From: Phalacrocorax aristotelis
Taxonomy: Eukaryota > Chordata > Aves > Suliformes > Phalacrocoracidae
Length of the DNA: 64,000 bases
Reading direction: 5' to 3'
NCBI RefSeq assembly: GCF_949628215.1
Contig: NC_134278.1
Coordinates: 106,497,277-106,561,276, forward strand
Below are positions 29,401-39,879 of this stretch, in pieces. Each line of letters begins with the position of its first letter. The first letter of the stretch is position 1. The translations under genes and the position numbers were made by a program. Under the pieces are notes generated by a model. That model was given only the letters and a program-made list of their open reading frames with translations, ran no database searches and had not been told where the DNA came from.

Positions 29401-32400
29401 TTCTTCAGAGGCTACTCTAAACACAAGCTGGGCTACCAACAATTGGCAAAAGGAACCTTTAAATTATTCCTCTGTTAGTATACAGTCAAGTATATGCCAG
29501 CTTATCAGTTCACCTACTGTAACCCTAAAAGCATGATTCAGATTTACATAGCCTCAGGCAAAAGCATTACGTCTTACATGGCATTTAAGGTTATTGAAAT
29601 ATGAAGAACTATTTTCTGTCTGTTAACTACTTCATTCTCTTTGTAAATGTTTACCTTTTTGTTATGTTTTTCTTTTCTCTTTTTCTTTGATTTAGACTTC
29701 GGAGAATCTAAAATTAAAAAAAAAAACCAAACAATAAAACAAAGCAAAATCAAACCCTGTAAGTTTAGCATTTTGAAAAAGGCATTTGGTTTTAAGCTAA
29801 GGCACATAGGAATGTAAAACATAAGAGGAGAATGCCTTAATTCAGCTATATATATGAACACTGGTTGAAACTAACCTTGAGAAAAGCAACATGTTAACTT
29901 ACTGCCACTTACTGGTCTAACATGGAAACTGAAAATACCTGATTTACTCAATGATTACTTATATTAATATATTTTATTAATAGAGACAATACTTCTATCT
30001 TCTTTCTGCAGCTGTGCTCAACATATTGCAAGTATGTGTTTTATAGCCAGCAATCCTGACTCTCAAAGGACACAACAAAAACACTGTTGGGGCTGTCAAA
30101 CCACTGAAAATATTATCACTGCTCATGGCAAATGTAAAACTTTTCATACTTACTCAGCTCATTTTCCAACTTCAAGGCCTTTAGTAAGTTTTGTAAAGCA
30201 GAAACTCAAAAGATCTATAAGCCAATCATAGATTTTAAAGATTACACTGTGACTGGTATGTGAGGAAGTAGATTTTGAAGCACCAGCTTTGACTACGGGA
30301 CTGTAAACCTAGAAAGACTGTGAAACAGCTTCCTAGTCTTCCAACAGACTGTCTTCAAGCCATCAGCTCTGCAGTTTCTTTACAAGAAATTCCAAGCAAA
30401 AGATAACATTATAGGAACATACCAGAGCACAGCCAGACTCAAAAGTTAGAAAAGTCTAAGGTAAGACTGCCCAAGCAAGCCTTGAGGAGGCCATTTTGGC
30501 CTCCTAATGACAAATGCAGCACTAGCATGTCAGAAGAAATGATGAAAATATTAATTCTATGACCACATTCAGTCGTGATAACAATGGATTGGACTAAACG
30601 CGGACAGGGAATGTTATAACTGGCCAGAGGACTTTTACAAATGTTTGCCAACATCAGGAAGGAGGTACATTCACAAACACTGGGTTTCCTTCCGCTTTGA
30701 AAATCACTATGCTGTGGCGAACAGACTCTTGCCCAGTTTTATCCCTTTGCCCACATCTCTTCCAGACTCAGTTTTTATCTCCCACCATCCTAGCCACAGT
30801 TCTCATGACCACAAACCTTAGCAGAACTTCTCTAGAATTCTGCACTGAACTGTTGACTTCCTAGACTAAGCCAGGACATCTTTTCCTCCTGTTCACTCTT
30901 TCCGAGTTGCCATCCCTCACCATCTGGTCTCCCCAGTAGCTCAATCTGTTTCCGTACTCGGCCACCCTACCCCACTAGTTCTAGCACTGTTCGCCTGCTT
31001 GTCTCCTGCCTGAGGGGAACCCCCTTCCCAGCTCCACCTAACCAGCTGCATGCCCAGTTTCTATATCCCAATGTTTCTTTTTCCACAGCAAAGTGTGTCC
31101 TTTCTGCATTCAAGTTAGCTTCATTTTCCATATAACCTATGTTACCAGCAAGGTTGGAGAAGGTGGGTGGGGCATACAACTCCAGAGATCAGGATTCAGT
31201 TTCCCCCACTCTCCTCTCAGTTTTCCCCAGCCACTGCCCAGTGTCTAACAGACAGAATTACAGCTGCATTCACTAAGTAAGAAAAGAGGAACACAGATTA
31301 AAAAAATGCTGGAAGAAATCTCCATTCGGCTATCCCAAGGAATGTTAACTTCACTCCTGCTATACCCAACACATGAGACTGGGGCAACCTTTGTCATTCA
31401 AAGTCTTTAACTGCAGGTTAGGCAAGCTATTCCACTGTTCTGCTGCTAGGATGTATTTTTATTAGATCTAATTCAAACCCTTCCTGTTGCAATTTAAGAT
31501 CATTATTCCTTTCTCTGAAAGTCACAGAATGATTTTTCGCTCCCTCTGCACAGTGGCAACTACCCACACCTATGTATCTGTCTTAGCTCAATTACCTCGC
31601 ATCTTTTCTTGTCTAGATGGAGTAAATAGTTGTTTAAACATGCCCTCATAGGACGTTTTTGCTAGATCATCTGCTCTCCCCTGTGAATGGGAAAAGAGGG
31701 CATTTTTACCTGTGAAGTTTTAGCAAATCTCTGAGTATGCAGACTGACAACTTGAGCCTAATTCAGAATGATTTTTAAACTCAAATACATATGTCTTGAC
31801 ATCCCTCCCAAAGATGAGCCAGAGAGTACGCCAAGCACGTTCGCACAGTCAGTGCCTGACATGACAGTTTAATTCTTTTTAGAAGTTTTAGAGTGTATCA
31901 CATGTGGCAAAATTCATTCAAGGAGGGCCTCCCCCCATCAAATGTACAAGTTCATAGATTTGAACATTTTCAGAATTTCTTTGTGTCAGATACATAGAAT
32001 CAAGCCACTGAAGTGTGGGAACAAGTAATATTTCCACACAGATGTAAATCTGCTTTGAGGGAAGCTGAATTAAATAATTGTTAAACTGTGGGATACACAG
32101 TCACAAATATGAGGTCCTGTACTAGATGTTGAAGTTTTCAGCTGACCCTGATGTTAGACTTTTCCTCGGGTGAACTCTAGTTCATACTAGAGTTCTTCCC
32201 AATCATAGTAAAAAAGGATAAAATACACTTCAATGTTTAGCCTGACACCTTTTATTATAAACTGAAAATGTAGTCACTTTTCCTGCAGTAAGAGCAAATA
32301 TTTTGATACAGAATATCAAAACAATGCAGTCTTGATACAATCAGCAATACATTCCCTTCAATGTCACAAGTTACACCCATAGAAAAAAATATGCACTTAC

Positions 32401-33396
32401 TCCCAGACAGTATCTACCCCAAGTCCTCTAAGTAAGCAGCAGCTTAGCATGGAAAGTCTTAATCCTGCAATGCTTGCGTGTGTGTTTCCATTGAATTTGG
32501 TCACCGGTATTAATAAACTTCATGTGAGTCCTCAAAGTTAAATGCTTAAAACATTAAGACCAAAGTAAGACTAAACCAAAAAACCCCAATTCTGGTCTAG
32601 ATAGACAGGCGAAGTAGAAAAAGATCTGTGTGTTGCAAGTGTAACGAATACAGAGTTTTAAATATGTACAGCGTATTGTTAAGGTAACACTTCTTTGAAC
32701 GGCAGTTTCTATTTTGAAGTTATTTAAATTAACAGAAGAACATTGCATACTGTGCATCAACAGGTACCTTAGCACAGCAACAGGAAAGGTTTATGAGAGA
32801 AACACTCTGAAAATGCAGTATTGATATTCTACACTGGTACTTTGTGGTTGTTTACACATTTAAAATAAGCTTTAAATGTTTCCAGGAGTGCTATCAAAAC
32901 CAGTAAACATCACACATAGCCATGGAGGTAGCTTACCTCTGCTACTTGAAGACGACGACCTTGATGATGAGCGTGAGGAGGAGGAGGAGGAGGCGGATGT
33001 AGTGCTAGAAGACGATGTGGATGAAATGGATGATGATCTGCTTCTACTGCGTTTTCGTTTCCTTTCTTCTTTCCCTTAGGATAACATAAGACAACAGTGA
33101 CAAGCATGCTAGTAACTATGGTCTACCAAAATGACCCTTCACAGAATTTAAACACAATGAACCCCTATTTTGAGAGGCTGGTTGTGGTTTTCTCCCCTCT
33201 TCCAGTGTGCCATGGTCTATTACTGTTAGGAAGTGACAATACTCAATACCAGGGTCAATGATGGTAACTGACATAAAGGATAACACACCTAACACCACAG
33301 CATGGAAAGAGATCAGCAATGCCTACCTTGGACTTTCAGCCCTTCTTGTGAAGCTGCACATGGTGTCCTAATTTTTTCATCCTTCCCGTTATCCAT
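26411..33396 (-). CDS. SR/Lys-rich protein, 162 aa, six coding exons (probable LINC00467/C1orf97-locus orthologue)
   Basis: Join on the - strand: 33396-33327, 33074-32937, 29707-29655, 29021-28938, 28703-28611, 26461-26411 (489 nt, 162 residues plus TAA). Every junction is GT/AG and every phase fits. Residues 1-23 start MDNGKDEK. Residues 25-32 are basic, and 33-69 are almost only Ser with spaced Arg and a few Thr (RS-domain-like). Residues 70-115 are Lys/Arg/Glu-rich and end GPVQLSK. Residues 116-162 contain YSMITGKKIKMRIKKTKKDKE and end in RDRNRAELLEFLNSAL. The composition suggests a nuclear, disordered protein of RNA-processing type, but no catalytic domain is seen and I do not know its function. 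A GC-rich promoter lies to its right. Its place between RD3 and TRAF5, in TRAF5's orientation, matches human LINC00467 (C1orf97), so orthology is inferred from synteny, not from alignment. Confidence 0.85.
26521..26960. repeat. minisatellite, 40-bp unit x 11
   Basis: Units begin at 26521 and every 40 bases to 26921. Each contains CCGCATAACCCTGCTTTCTG followed by TGGGGCTTTCACGTCTCAGG. The first unit has one changed base near its start (CTGCAT), the last diverges at its end (ACATCTTGGC), and the nine inner units read identical. The array sits in the last intron of the SR/Lys-rich gene, just upstream (in transcript sense) of the final acceptor. Confidence 0.97.
27545..27822 (+). mobile_element. 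CR1 LINE 3' fragment
   Basis: The wording is typical of the CR1 3' end: frame remnants reading NMRRNLFTVRVSEQWNRLPR, then 'ctgctctaggtgtccctgc', 'gggggttggacaagatgat' and the terminal 'accattctgtgatt'. It is a 5'-truncated copy lying antisense in the last intron of the SR/Lys-rich gene. Confidence 0.88.
28611..28703 (-). CDS. SR/Lys-rich gene, coding exon 5
   Basis: This 93-nt exon lies between CATTTTAG and GTAAGA. It encodes FFKNKKKNENYSMITGKKIK and continues MRIKKTKKDKE (residues 116-146). It reads as the core of the conserved C-terminal region. Confidence 0.88.
28938..29021 (-). CDS. SR/Lys-rich gene, coding exon 4
   Basis: This 84-nt exon lies between ATACTTGTAG and GTACGC. It encodes 28 residues: a Lys-rich stretch starting KRKKENKMKKKKEK and a C-terminal part TGPVQLSK that is less repetitive and so probably constrained. 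Confidence 0.85.
29655..29707 (-). CDS. SR/Lys-rich gene, coding exon 3
   Basis: This 53-nt exon lies between TTTTAATTTTAG and GTAAAC. It encodes DSPKSKSKKKRKEKHNKK (residues 70-87). The first codon is completed by the last G of exon 2, which supports the join. Confidence 0.85.
29708..32936 (-). other. SR/Lys-rich gene, intron 2
   Basis: This 3.2-kb intron holds no recognised gene. It contains a perfect hairpin at 32172-32195 with nine-base arms GAACTCTAG and CTAGAGTTC and a six-base loop. Confidence 0.7.
32937..33074 (-). CDS. SR/Lys-rich gene, coding exon 2 (Arg/Ser tract)
   Basis: The acceptor is ATCCTAAG and the donor GTAAGC. The split Gly24 codon is restored across the junction. It encodes KEERKRKRSRSRSS followed by a Ser-dominated run with Arg at intervals (residues 33-69). 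The opposite strand shows an artefactual Asp/Glu-rich frame caused by the Ser-codon repeats. Confidence 0.88.
33327..33396 (-). CDS. SR/Lys-rich gene, coding exon 1 (start codon)
   Basis: On the - strand the acceptor TCTCTCACTAG ends at 33399. Two bases later comes ATG at 33396-33394, encoding MDNGKDEKIRTPCAASQ and so on to residue 23. The donor is CCAAG|GTAGGC at 33327/33326. The real transcript start must be in a non-coding exon further right. Confidence 0.85.
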
Positions 33397-33479
33397 ATCT
33401 AGTGAGAGACACAAGTACATTCGATAGCATCATTGCCAAAAGACTTTGGGAGGGAGAAACCACCAGAGCAGTGCAGAGA

Positions 33480-34014
33480 CAGAAGAAACCGGGGAGGCCG
33501 CCTGAGGGCAGCCCCAGCACCGCTCCCATCCAACCACACCACGCTACGGTGCGGCGCACGGTTAGGCTCTCATCCTCTTGCATCAGGAACCGGGGGCCAA
33601 AACCCTGTCTTCGTGTCATCTTCGATGACACCGTCAGTACGGGCGCAGCTGGTTTCGCCACAGCGGCCCCGTGTCAGGCCGCCGGCGGATGGCAGGGTCC
33701 GGCCTGGGCCGGCCGAGGCGGTCGCCTGCAACCGCCGGGAGGGCCCCGAGCCCGGGGACCCGCGTCCCGACCTGCCCTACACCGGCACTCACTCACTCAC
33801 CCACCGACCCACCCACGGGCTCACGGTCCGGCACCGGCCCCGCCGGCAGCCTGCGCCCAGGGGGGCTCCCCCGCCTCCCGGGGCCGGGCCGCCATTTCCC
33901 GAGAGGCATCGGCGCCCACGCCCTCCCCGCGGCCGGGCCCGGCGCGGCGGCCCGCAGGACACCACTGCCCCACCCACCCCGCAACCGGGGACACGGAGGA
34001 TGACCGCAGCCCCT

Positions 34015-34065
<51 letters not shown>

Positions 34066-34300
34066 CCGCTGCCGCCGCCTCCGCCTCCTCCTCCCCGCCG
34101 CAGCCGCGCCCCGGCTGGCGACCCGGAAGTGCTGGCGCGTCCCGTTGCACCGCCCGCCGCCGCTTCCTGCGCGGGAGCCGCCGGCGGCGGGCGGGAGAGC
34201 GGCCTGCAGGCCCTGCGCGGCCGAGGGCTTCCTCCAGGGCCCGGAGGCCAGCTCGGCCCGGCGCCCCCGGCGAGGAGAGTGGGGAACGCAAGCCCAAACT
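33480..34300 (-). promoter_or_regulatory. CpG island, probable promoter and 5' exon of the SR/Lys-rich gene
   Basis: The GC content and CpG density are very high compared with the flanks, directly upstream of the first coding exon. A strong - strand donor (GTGAGT) lies at 33800-33795 and could end a non-coding first exon starting near 34100-34300. Long Pro/Arg-rich frames on both strands are by-products of base composition. Confidence 0.65.
34015..34067. repeat. tetranucleotide repeat (CTGC)13
   Basis: Thirteen uninterrupted CTGC units on the + strand (GCAG in the sense of the SR/Lys-rich gene) are followed by GCC-rich imperfect repeats. The repeat lies inside the CpG island, and if the donor at 33800 is used it would be in the 5' UTR. 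Confidence 0.95.
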
Positions 34301-34369
34301 AACACGCACTTAAACTCCGACCTGAGCTGCACGCTAAGCTTGAACGGGTGTTTTGAAGCCTATGCTGAA

Positions 34370-35200
34370 CCTTGCGTGATAATTAATTTAGCCTTAAACG
34401 GAATTCCAATTAAAGTTTACAATTTATTGAATAGAGACAAGCAAGCAGCGCTGGATGCAGGGGGGATCCTTCCGCCTAACGTGCATACAGTCATACAAAA
34501 CTACAGGGTTTATATTCAGTTACTTAATAACAATTAGTAAAAACACGCCTAAGTTTACACTCATTGGTCAGTGATAAGCATCCCACTTGCCGTTGGTCAG
34601 CCGTATTTAAATTAGCCACGCTTGCCATGTAGATTAGCACGCATGCTTTTTACGGGTGTGGGGGGGAAGTCTTTTTGGTCCTGAACTGGGTCGGTGGTCG
34701 CAATCTCCCCCTGCCGGAATTACCTTTCCCCCAGTTTCCATGCTTCAGCACCTTCTGAGCCAAGAAGTTCCCTGTTATCACTACTGGCTGATTTGTGGCC
34801 TTCCCTTATCTTGGCACTCTCCTTTGTAGCAGGATGTTTCCACTGTTAGTCCTTGAAGCTCTACTGAGTTGTATTCTTTTAGGAGGCTTCTTGTCAATGA
34901 AGCATTCATTGCTAATGCCCTCTTGTCTGGCCTAAGCATTATTTATTATCTTGTTAAAATTCTCAGGTGTTAGTTTCTATTCCTAACTAAAATTCTTTCT
35001 TAACAATTAACTTAACAAATCGCCAATCAATATTCCAACCATTAAGACAGTTAACAAGTCAATTGAATGGCCCTCGGTTACACAAGCACAAGCAGAACGG
35101 TCAAATGTTAGAGGGTCACACTTCACCATGTGGCCCTAGCATTGTTCCATATTGACACGAATCAGATGAACACATTTTACACTTGGCTGCAACTTAAGCA
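34370..35200 (-). mobile_element. putative solo LTR of an endogenous retrovirus
   Basis: On the - strand the order is that of a U3-R-U5 unit. A long promoter-like segment is followed by a TATA-like AATATAAA (34516-34509), then about 85 bases later by an AATAAA poly(A) signal (34428-34423), and then an A/T-rich tail which could end in CA at 34377. It is an AT-rich block between two CpG-rich blocks. I could not find a convincing target-site duplication, so the ends are approximate and the family is not named. No internal retroviral genes are present. Confidence 0.45.
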
Positions 35201-35229
35201 GAAGTTAGTACCCCTGTACCCCTTCGGAA

Positions 35230-35730
35230 AGCTAACTGCTCCTGCCGCAGGAGCCTGTCCCGAACGAGGCTTGTCCCGGCTTCCCAGGACCCGCAGGGCG
35301 TCCTCCCCTCGCTGCCTGCCCAGCCTGGGCCATTGCCTTTGCGTGGTGCTGCCCTGCCGTTCTCAGCTCTGCAGTTAGCCCTGATGGGCAGCGGCCCAGT
35401 GCACGGGCTTCGCACAGCTCCCAGGGACAGCTCGGGGCGAGCCACGTCCCGCTGTGGCTCCTGCAGTGGAGACGCGCCAGCCACGCTTCCCCCGCCAGCC
35501 CGTAGCCGTGCGCCGGTAGGCGGACGCAGCCCTCCCGCGCGTGCTGCCTCGCGCGTGCAGACGCGTCAAGCAGAGTTGGCTGTGAGGGAATGAAGGGCGC
35601 CGGAGCCCTGCCCTGGTAGGGCCTCACGTCCCGCTCCCTCCAGCAGCGTGACGGCTGCTCTCGCACGGCCCGCAGCAGCGCAGCGCTAAGGCTGTCCGTC
35701 ACCTCCACCCGAGGTGCTGCATGCACGGAG
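35230..35730. promoter_or_regulatory. second CpG-rich block
   Basis: GC- and CpG-rich sequence with several CGCG motifs (35520-35570) lies right of the putative LTR. A 164-codon frame on the - strand has no recognisable domain and is probably a base-composition effect. The block may be the displaced distal part of the SR-gene CpG island or a separate promoter. Confidence 0.4.
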
Positions 35731-36244
35731 ATGGGACATCCCGTGGCACTCAGTGGGTGTCTGAGCTCTCACAGAGCAACGGGAGTCAGATGCTAACTTT
35801 TCTCCTGAGCTGATTTCCAACACTTTGGGCTTAAGCCCACCAAGTTTTCCATTCCCATTTTTAAAATACCATATTCTCAGGCATGAAGTAATCATGGGAT
35901 ACTGAACAATTCCACTTTTACTCCTGACCTGAAACAAATCTGACCTCAGCTGAACCCAAACCTGGTCCAAACAGAAATAACATCCTGGTTCGATTCCAGT
36001 GGATCCTCAGACCTTATGGCTCTTTGTCTGATCTAGTTTAGCTTGCAGTTTACTTAACTTCTATGCGCAGCTGCTTTACAATATTAAAGTATAAACCAAA
36101 ATACCTGTGAAGCACATTGATTCTTAATCTAAAGCAGTTTGGGTTTTTTTTTTTTACTGTAAACAAAGTTTTGGGTGCAAACATCCAGTATTCCATATCC
36201 TTCTACAAAGTCTGCTTAAAACCAGCCAAAAGGAATATATGCCA

Positions 36245-39200
36245 CACTCACTCCGGAAGAATGCTAAAATTATTTATTCTTACATTCGTTTACATATACA
36301 GGGATGACATTTGGCTAGAAAAATGCCTGTAGAGTAGTAAGAGATATTCAAACAACTACAAACTGTCAATAAATACATTAAAAACATACTGTATGCTGAT
36401 GTAGAAATACCCTATGCTCTTTTGGTTACTTACCCAGTACAATATTACTGAAAAGTTTTTTGGTGTCTTTCATGCAACATCAAAATTCTTCCCAACAGTT
36501 CATGCGATAAAACATATTTTTTCATTATTAGGAATGGGATGAAATTTAAAATCCTATTTGTTTACAAGTAGTAAAAATCGCTGAAAATTTTAACATAAAA
36601 CTCTCAATTCTTGTAATAAAAAGAACCAATTCAAAGAAGGTTGTCTTTAAAAAAATTAATTTTCTCAACTAATTCTTTATAAAACAGGCAGTATTTCAAA
36701 AGGGATGTTTCCATCACCCAGGATGAATCATTTGTGCTTCAAAATTTTAAAAGGAATATTCGTGGCAAAAACCTAAACCTAACTGGTAGGTAGAGGAGAG
36801 ATTGCAGTACGGATTCTCTAAAACCTAACATGCTTTCAAAATCTGTCCAGGAACACATTAAACACTTATCCACATCACTATGCCATCACCTACTCTAACA
36901 ATTAGAAATGGAGTTTTAATAATACTTAGCTCTTTTCATGCTCAAATTTCTCCACAAACATTTAAATAGTCCTAACGCTTCTGCAAGTATTATTATCCCC
37001 ATTTTATGCTTGGGGTGGTAGAGGCAGAGAGGGCTGAGAATTTGCCAGGACACAGACCGCATCCTTCCCCTCTTGCCTCCCTTCAGTGTCCAAGTTATTT
37101 AACTCTTTTCCGTATTTTACACTTAAAGTACTGTAGAGTCTCAGGAAACATGGGTGGTATGTTTCCATCAGTTATTAGTGGTTATTATGCAAACTGTGCC
37201 ACTTTAAAAGTTACCGGACAAATATTAAAGTAATAATTGACATGAAGACCATGTCTGAGGCTCGGGATTGACGTCCTAGAATGCCACACCATTTTCAAAC
37301 CAAGCATGCTCTTCCTGTAATGAAGCGTTAAGGACAGGAGGCCTAATTCTCTCTGTTGTACAGCCAAAATGACTCTTGAAGTCAGTCGTGGTTGTACGAA
37401 GAATAAAATCTGTCCCTCACCTGTCTCACCTCACCCTCATCTGTCCCTGGGAACACAGAAAACCCCAACAGTGGCCCAGTATGTCCTGGCACCGTGCAAC
37501 AAAAAGGACATCTAGATCAAAATGAAGATTTCAGATGTGCTAACTTACCATGAGGTACATATAACTAGGGTCTCCTCTCTCCCACCCCCAAATCTGAAAA
37601 TATTTGCGTCTGAATTATGTCCTAGAAACTGTGTGGGAAAGTAAATGCCTAGCAGTGAGGCTGCAGATACAAACTATGGTATTTTGCCTTTGTCTTAGTG
37701 TCAATCCCCAAACTGTATTATTTCAGTTGATATCAACATCCCGAGCAGAAAGGGCATTTTTGATTTTGCCACATCTGCCCCCTTGAATTTTCTACCTTAT
37801 ATCTTGCAGTCTCTGCCCCATTTTGGTTTTTATCCTGCCTAGTTTACTCTTACTCTAAACTCAGCTTGGATTCTTGATGTCTCTTGTCAAGCTCCGGGTT
37901 TTCTCGGCCAGTGGACTGCAGGAGCAGTGGATAACGTTGTGATGTTTCGCTACCTGATCTGTGAGAGATGAAAGACACAAAATTCTGTCACCTATAATAA
38001 CAAAACAACCGAGTGTGCAAAATTACATCCCTCTTACAGGCATCCAAAAGGCTTTAAAAAGGCACGTGTATTCTTTGTCACTTGGTCCTCAGTGCCTGAT
38101 CTTGGTGTTTTTAGTGCGTCTCCAATAAACCCCATACAATGCACATATTCCCTTGGAGGGAACCTGGAATAAAAATTAAGATCTTTAGACGTACTTCAGA
38201 GTTAGTGGTCATTACTTAGCAGCTGTCTCATCTTTTAACAAATGCTAGAGCTGCACTACCTGTGAGACCTGGGTTCTTATGGCAACCTCATTCCCTAGTC
38301 CATTTTCCTCCTCCTTTCCCAAATGTTCCCATTTCTAGCTGAGGGGAACAGTGCATTTTATGTGGGCTTTTCCTCAAGCAGATACCCAAAGCTCTTCCTG
38401 CCTTCTGTGGAGCTGGTAGGCCAGAAAACCTCTCTTTTGTGCAGATGTTGGAGCAAAAGTACAGGAGTTTTGTCCCCTTTTTTTCAGCAGAGCAGCCAAG
38501 AGCTGGCAAGCTGGCCAAGTACCCCAAGTACCAGGCCATGTCCTGAGAGGTGAGAAGCACCTGCGGCTTCTTTTGACTTCACATGGGGACTGTGGATGTT
38601 TACCACCAATGGAAATCAGTCCCAAGGCACTAGGCAGGAATGGAAAGGACATAACAAAGCTATTGTGACCTGGGGGTACTCTATACCGCTGAAACATCAG
38701 GCTAGAAAAGTAAGAGGCATTGGCATCTTCCTCTGGGCATTCTGGAAAAAAAAAAATTAAAATGAAAAAAAGATGCAAGATACCAGGCAAATATTTCCCC
38801 TGCCTGGCTGAAGCCATTCTCCCTGCTTCAAAAATCCAGGAGCTGGAGGGATCATAATACATTGATTCAAACATGCTAACGTTGAAATGTTTCCATTTCA
38901 GATGAGCACTTGCATGCTGGGGCATGGCATCAGTTCTGTGTGAGGGACGGGAGCCCGCAGGCCTGCTTGGGCTCCAAGGGGCTTACCGGAGGAGTTTCAT
39001 CTCCAAACACCAGTCTGGTGATGGGAGCCAAGCATTCCCTCCAGCCTGGACCAAGCCTGGTCTGGAACGAATGTGTGTTCGCATCAAACTGGACTTCTAG
39101 CTGCCTTAAAAACGCAGTCTTGAAAAAAAGGTTAAAAAAGGGAAGGCTGATGCTTTGGCAATTCATTATCTGTTATGCAGTCCAAAAGCCTCGAAACATT

Positions 39201-39301
39201 ATCAGTAGCTTGACTAGTGGCTATTCACTATTGCATGGCTGGTAGTCACCAAGAAAGCATTTCTTAATAGTTAAAGCAGTCACATTGATCAGGTATGCTT
39301 T
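36245..39301 (-). other. TRAF5: probable TRAF5 3' UTR
   Basis: After the TRAF5 stop there is no further coding exon leftward. A - strand AATAAA (TTTATT at 36273-36278) about 3 kb downstream is a reasonable polyadenylation signal. The frames within, including one of 183 codons at 38374-38925, show no known protein. The 3' end is a guess. Confidence 0.35.
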
Positions 39302-39879
39302 TCACAACTCCTCCAGATCGGTTAAATCCACAACGACTTTCAAAAACAGAGTGTCATCTCTGATGTAGGTGTTCTTTGTGTTCTCCAGGACCGTGTGCGG
39401 CACAAAGCGTGGACATCCAGAGGCAATATTCATTTCTCCGTCCGGCCTTTTGAAACTGCTGCTATTGGGGTCAGCTCTAAAGACTTCCACAATGTGATTT
39501 TTTTTCCCACTTTGGTCCAAAAGCATAAGTGTAACTTTTTGCTTGAAAGGCCACAGCAGCAGCGAGTCAAACTCTCCTCTCATCACAACAAAGTAGAGAG
39601 AGACGTGTGTTCCCTTTCCTGAGCCGTCCCCGTTCAGGTAGGCTCTTGCGCATAACCTGTACCCACAGCGGCTGGTGTAAAAGGGCTGGCTGAATATGGA
39701 GAGGACACGGCCTTCCACTGCTTCTTTTTTCTTCATCTTGTAGTCCGTGATTTTCCAGATTAATTTCCCATTGTAGCACGTGCCTTCCAAAAGCTTAAAT
39801 CGTTCTTCATTTTTATTTAGCTGTACTTTGTGAATATTGATCTGGAGATCGTGTTTGCTGGACTGACCTTCCAAAACAA
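39302..39879 (-). CDS. TRAF5: TRAF5 terminal coding exon 10 (MATH/TRAF-C domain)
   Basis: Residues 362-553 follow the acceptor TTTTTTCCTCCAG. The TRAF-C hallmarks are visible: FKLLEGTCYNGKLIWKITDY, FYTSRCGYRLCARAYLNGDG, LYFVVMRGEFDSLLLWPF, DPNSSSFKRPDGEMNIASGC and the C-terminal FLKVVVDLTDLEEL. This part trimerises and binds receptor tails. Confidence 0.97.

Noticed and set aside
32876-33079. 67-codon + strand frame rich in Asp and Glu
   Set aside because: It is the antisense of the Ser/Arg exon of the SR gene; the acidic run is what Ser and Arg codons read as in reverse. The - strand frame has splice sites and phase support.
33402-34313. Long + strand frames (303 and 289 codons), and - strand frames over the same DNA, rich in Pro, Arg and Ala
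   Set aside because: Open frames in several registers on both strands are expected in a CpG island, and no domain is visible.
34145-34537. 130-codon + strand frame crossing from the CpG island into the AT-rich block
   Set aside because: It spans the edge of the putative LTR, changes composition half-way and resembles no known protein.
35232-35726. 164-codon - strand frame
   Set aside because: It lies in CpG-rich DNA, no domain is recognised, and overlapping frames exist on the other strand.
38374-38925. 183-codon - strand frame just downstream of the TRAF5 stop
   Set aside because: No recognisable similarity; it lies in the probable 3' UTR and overlaps + strand frames.
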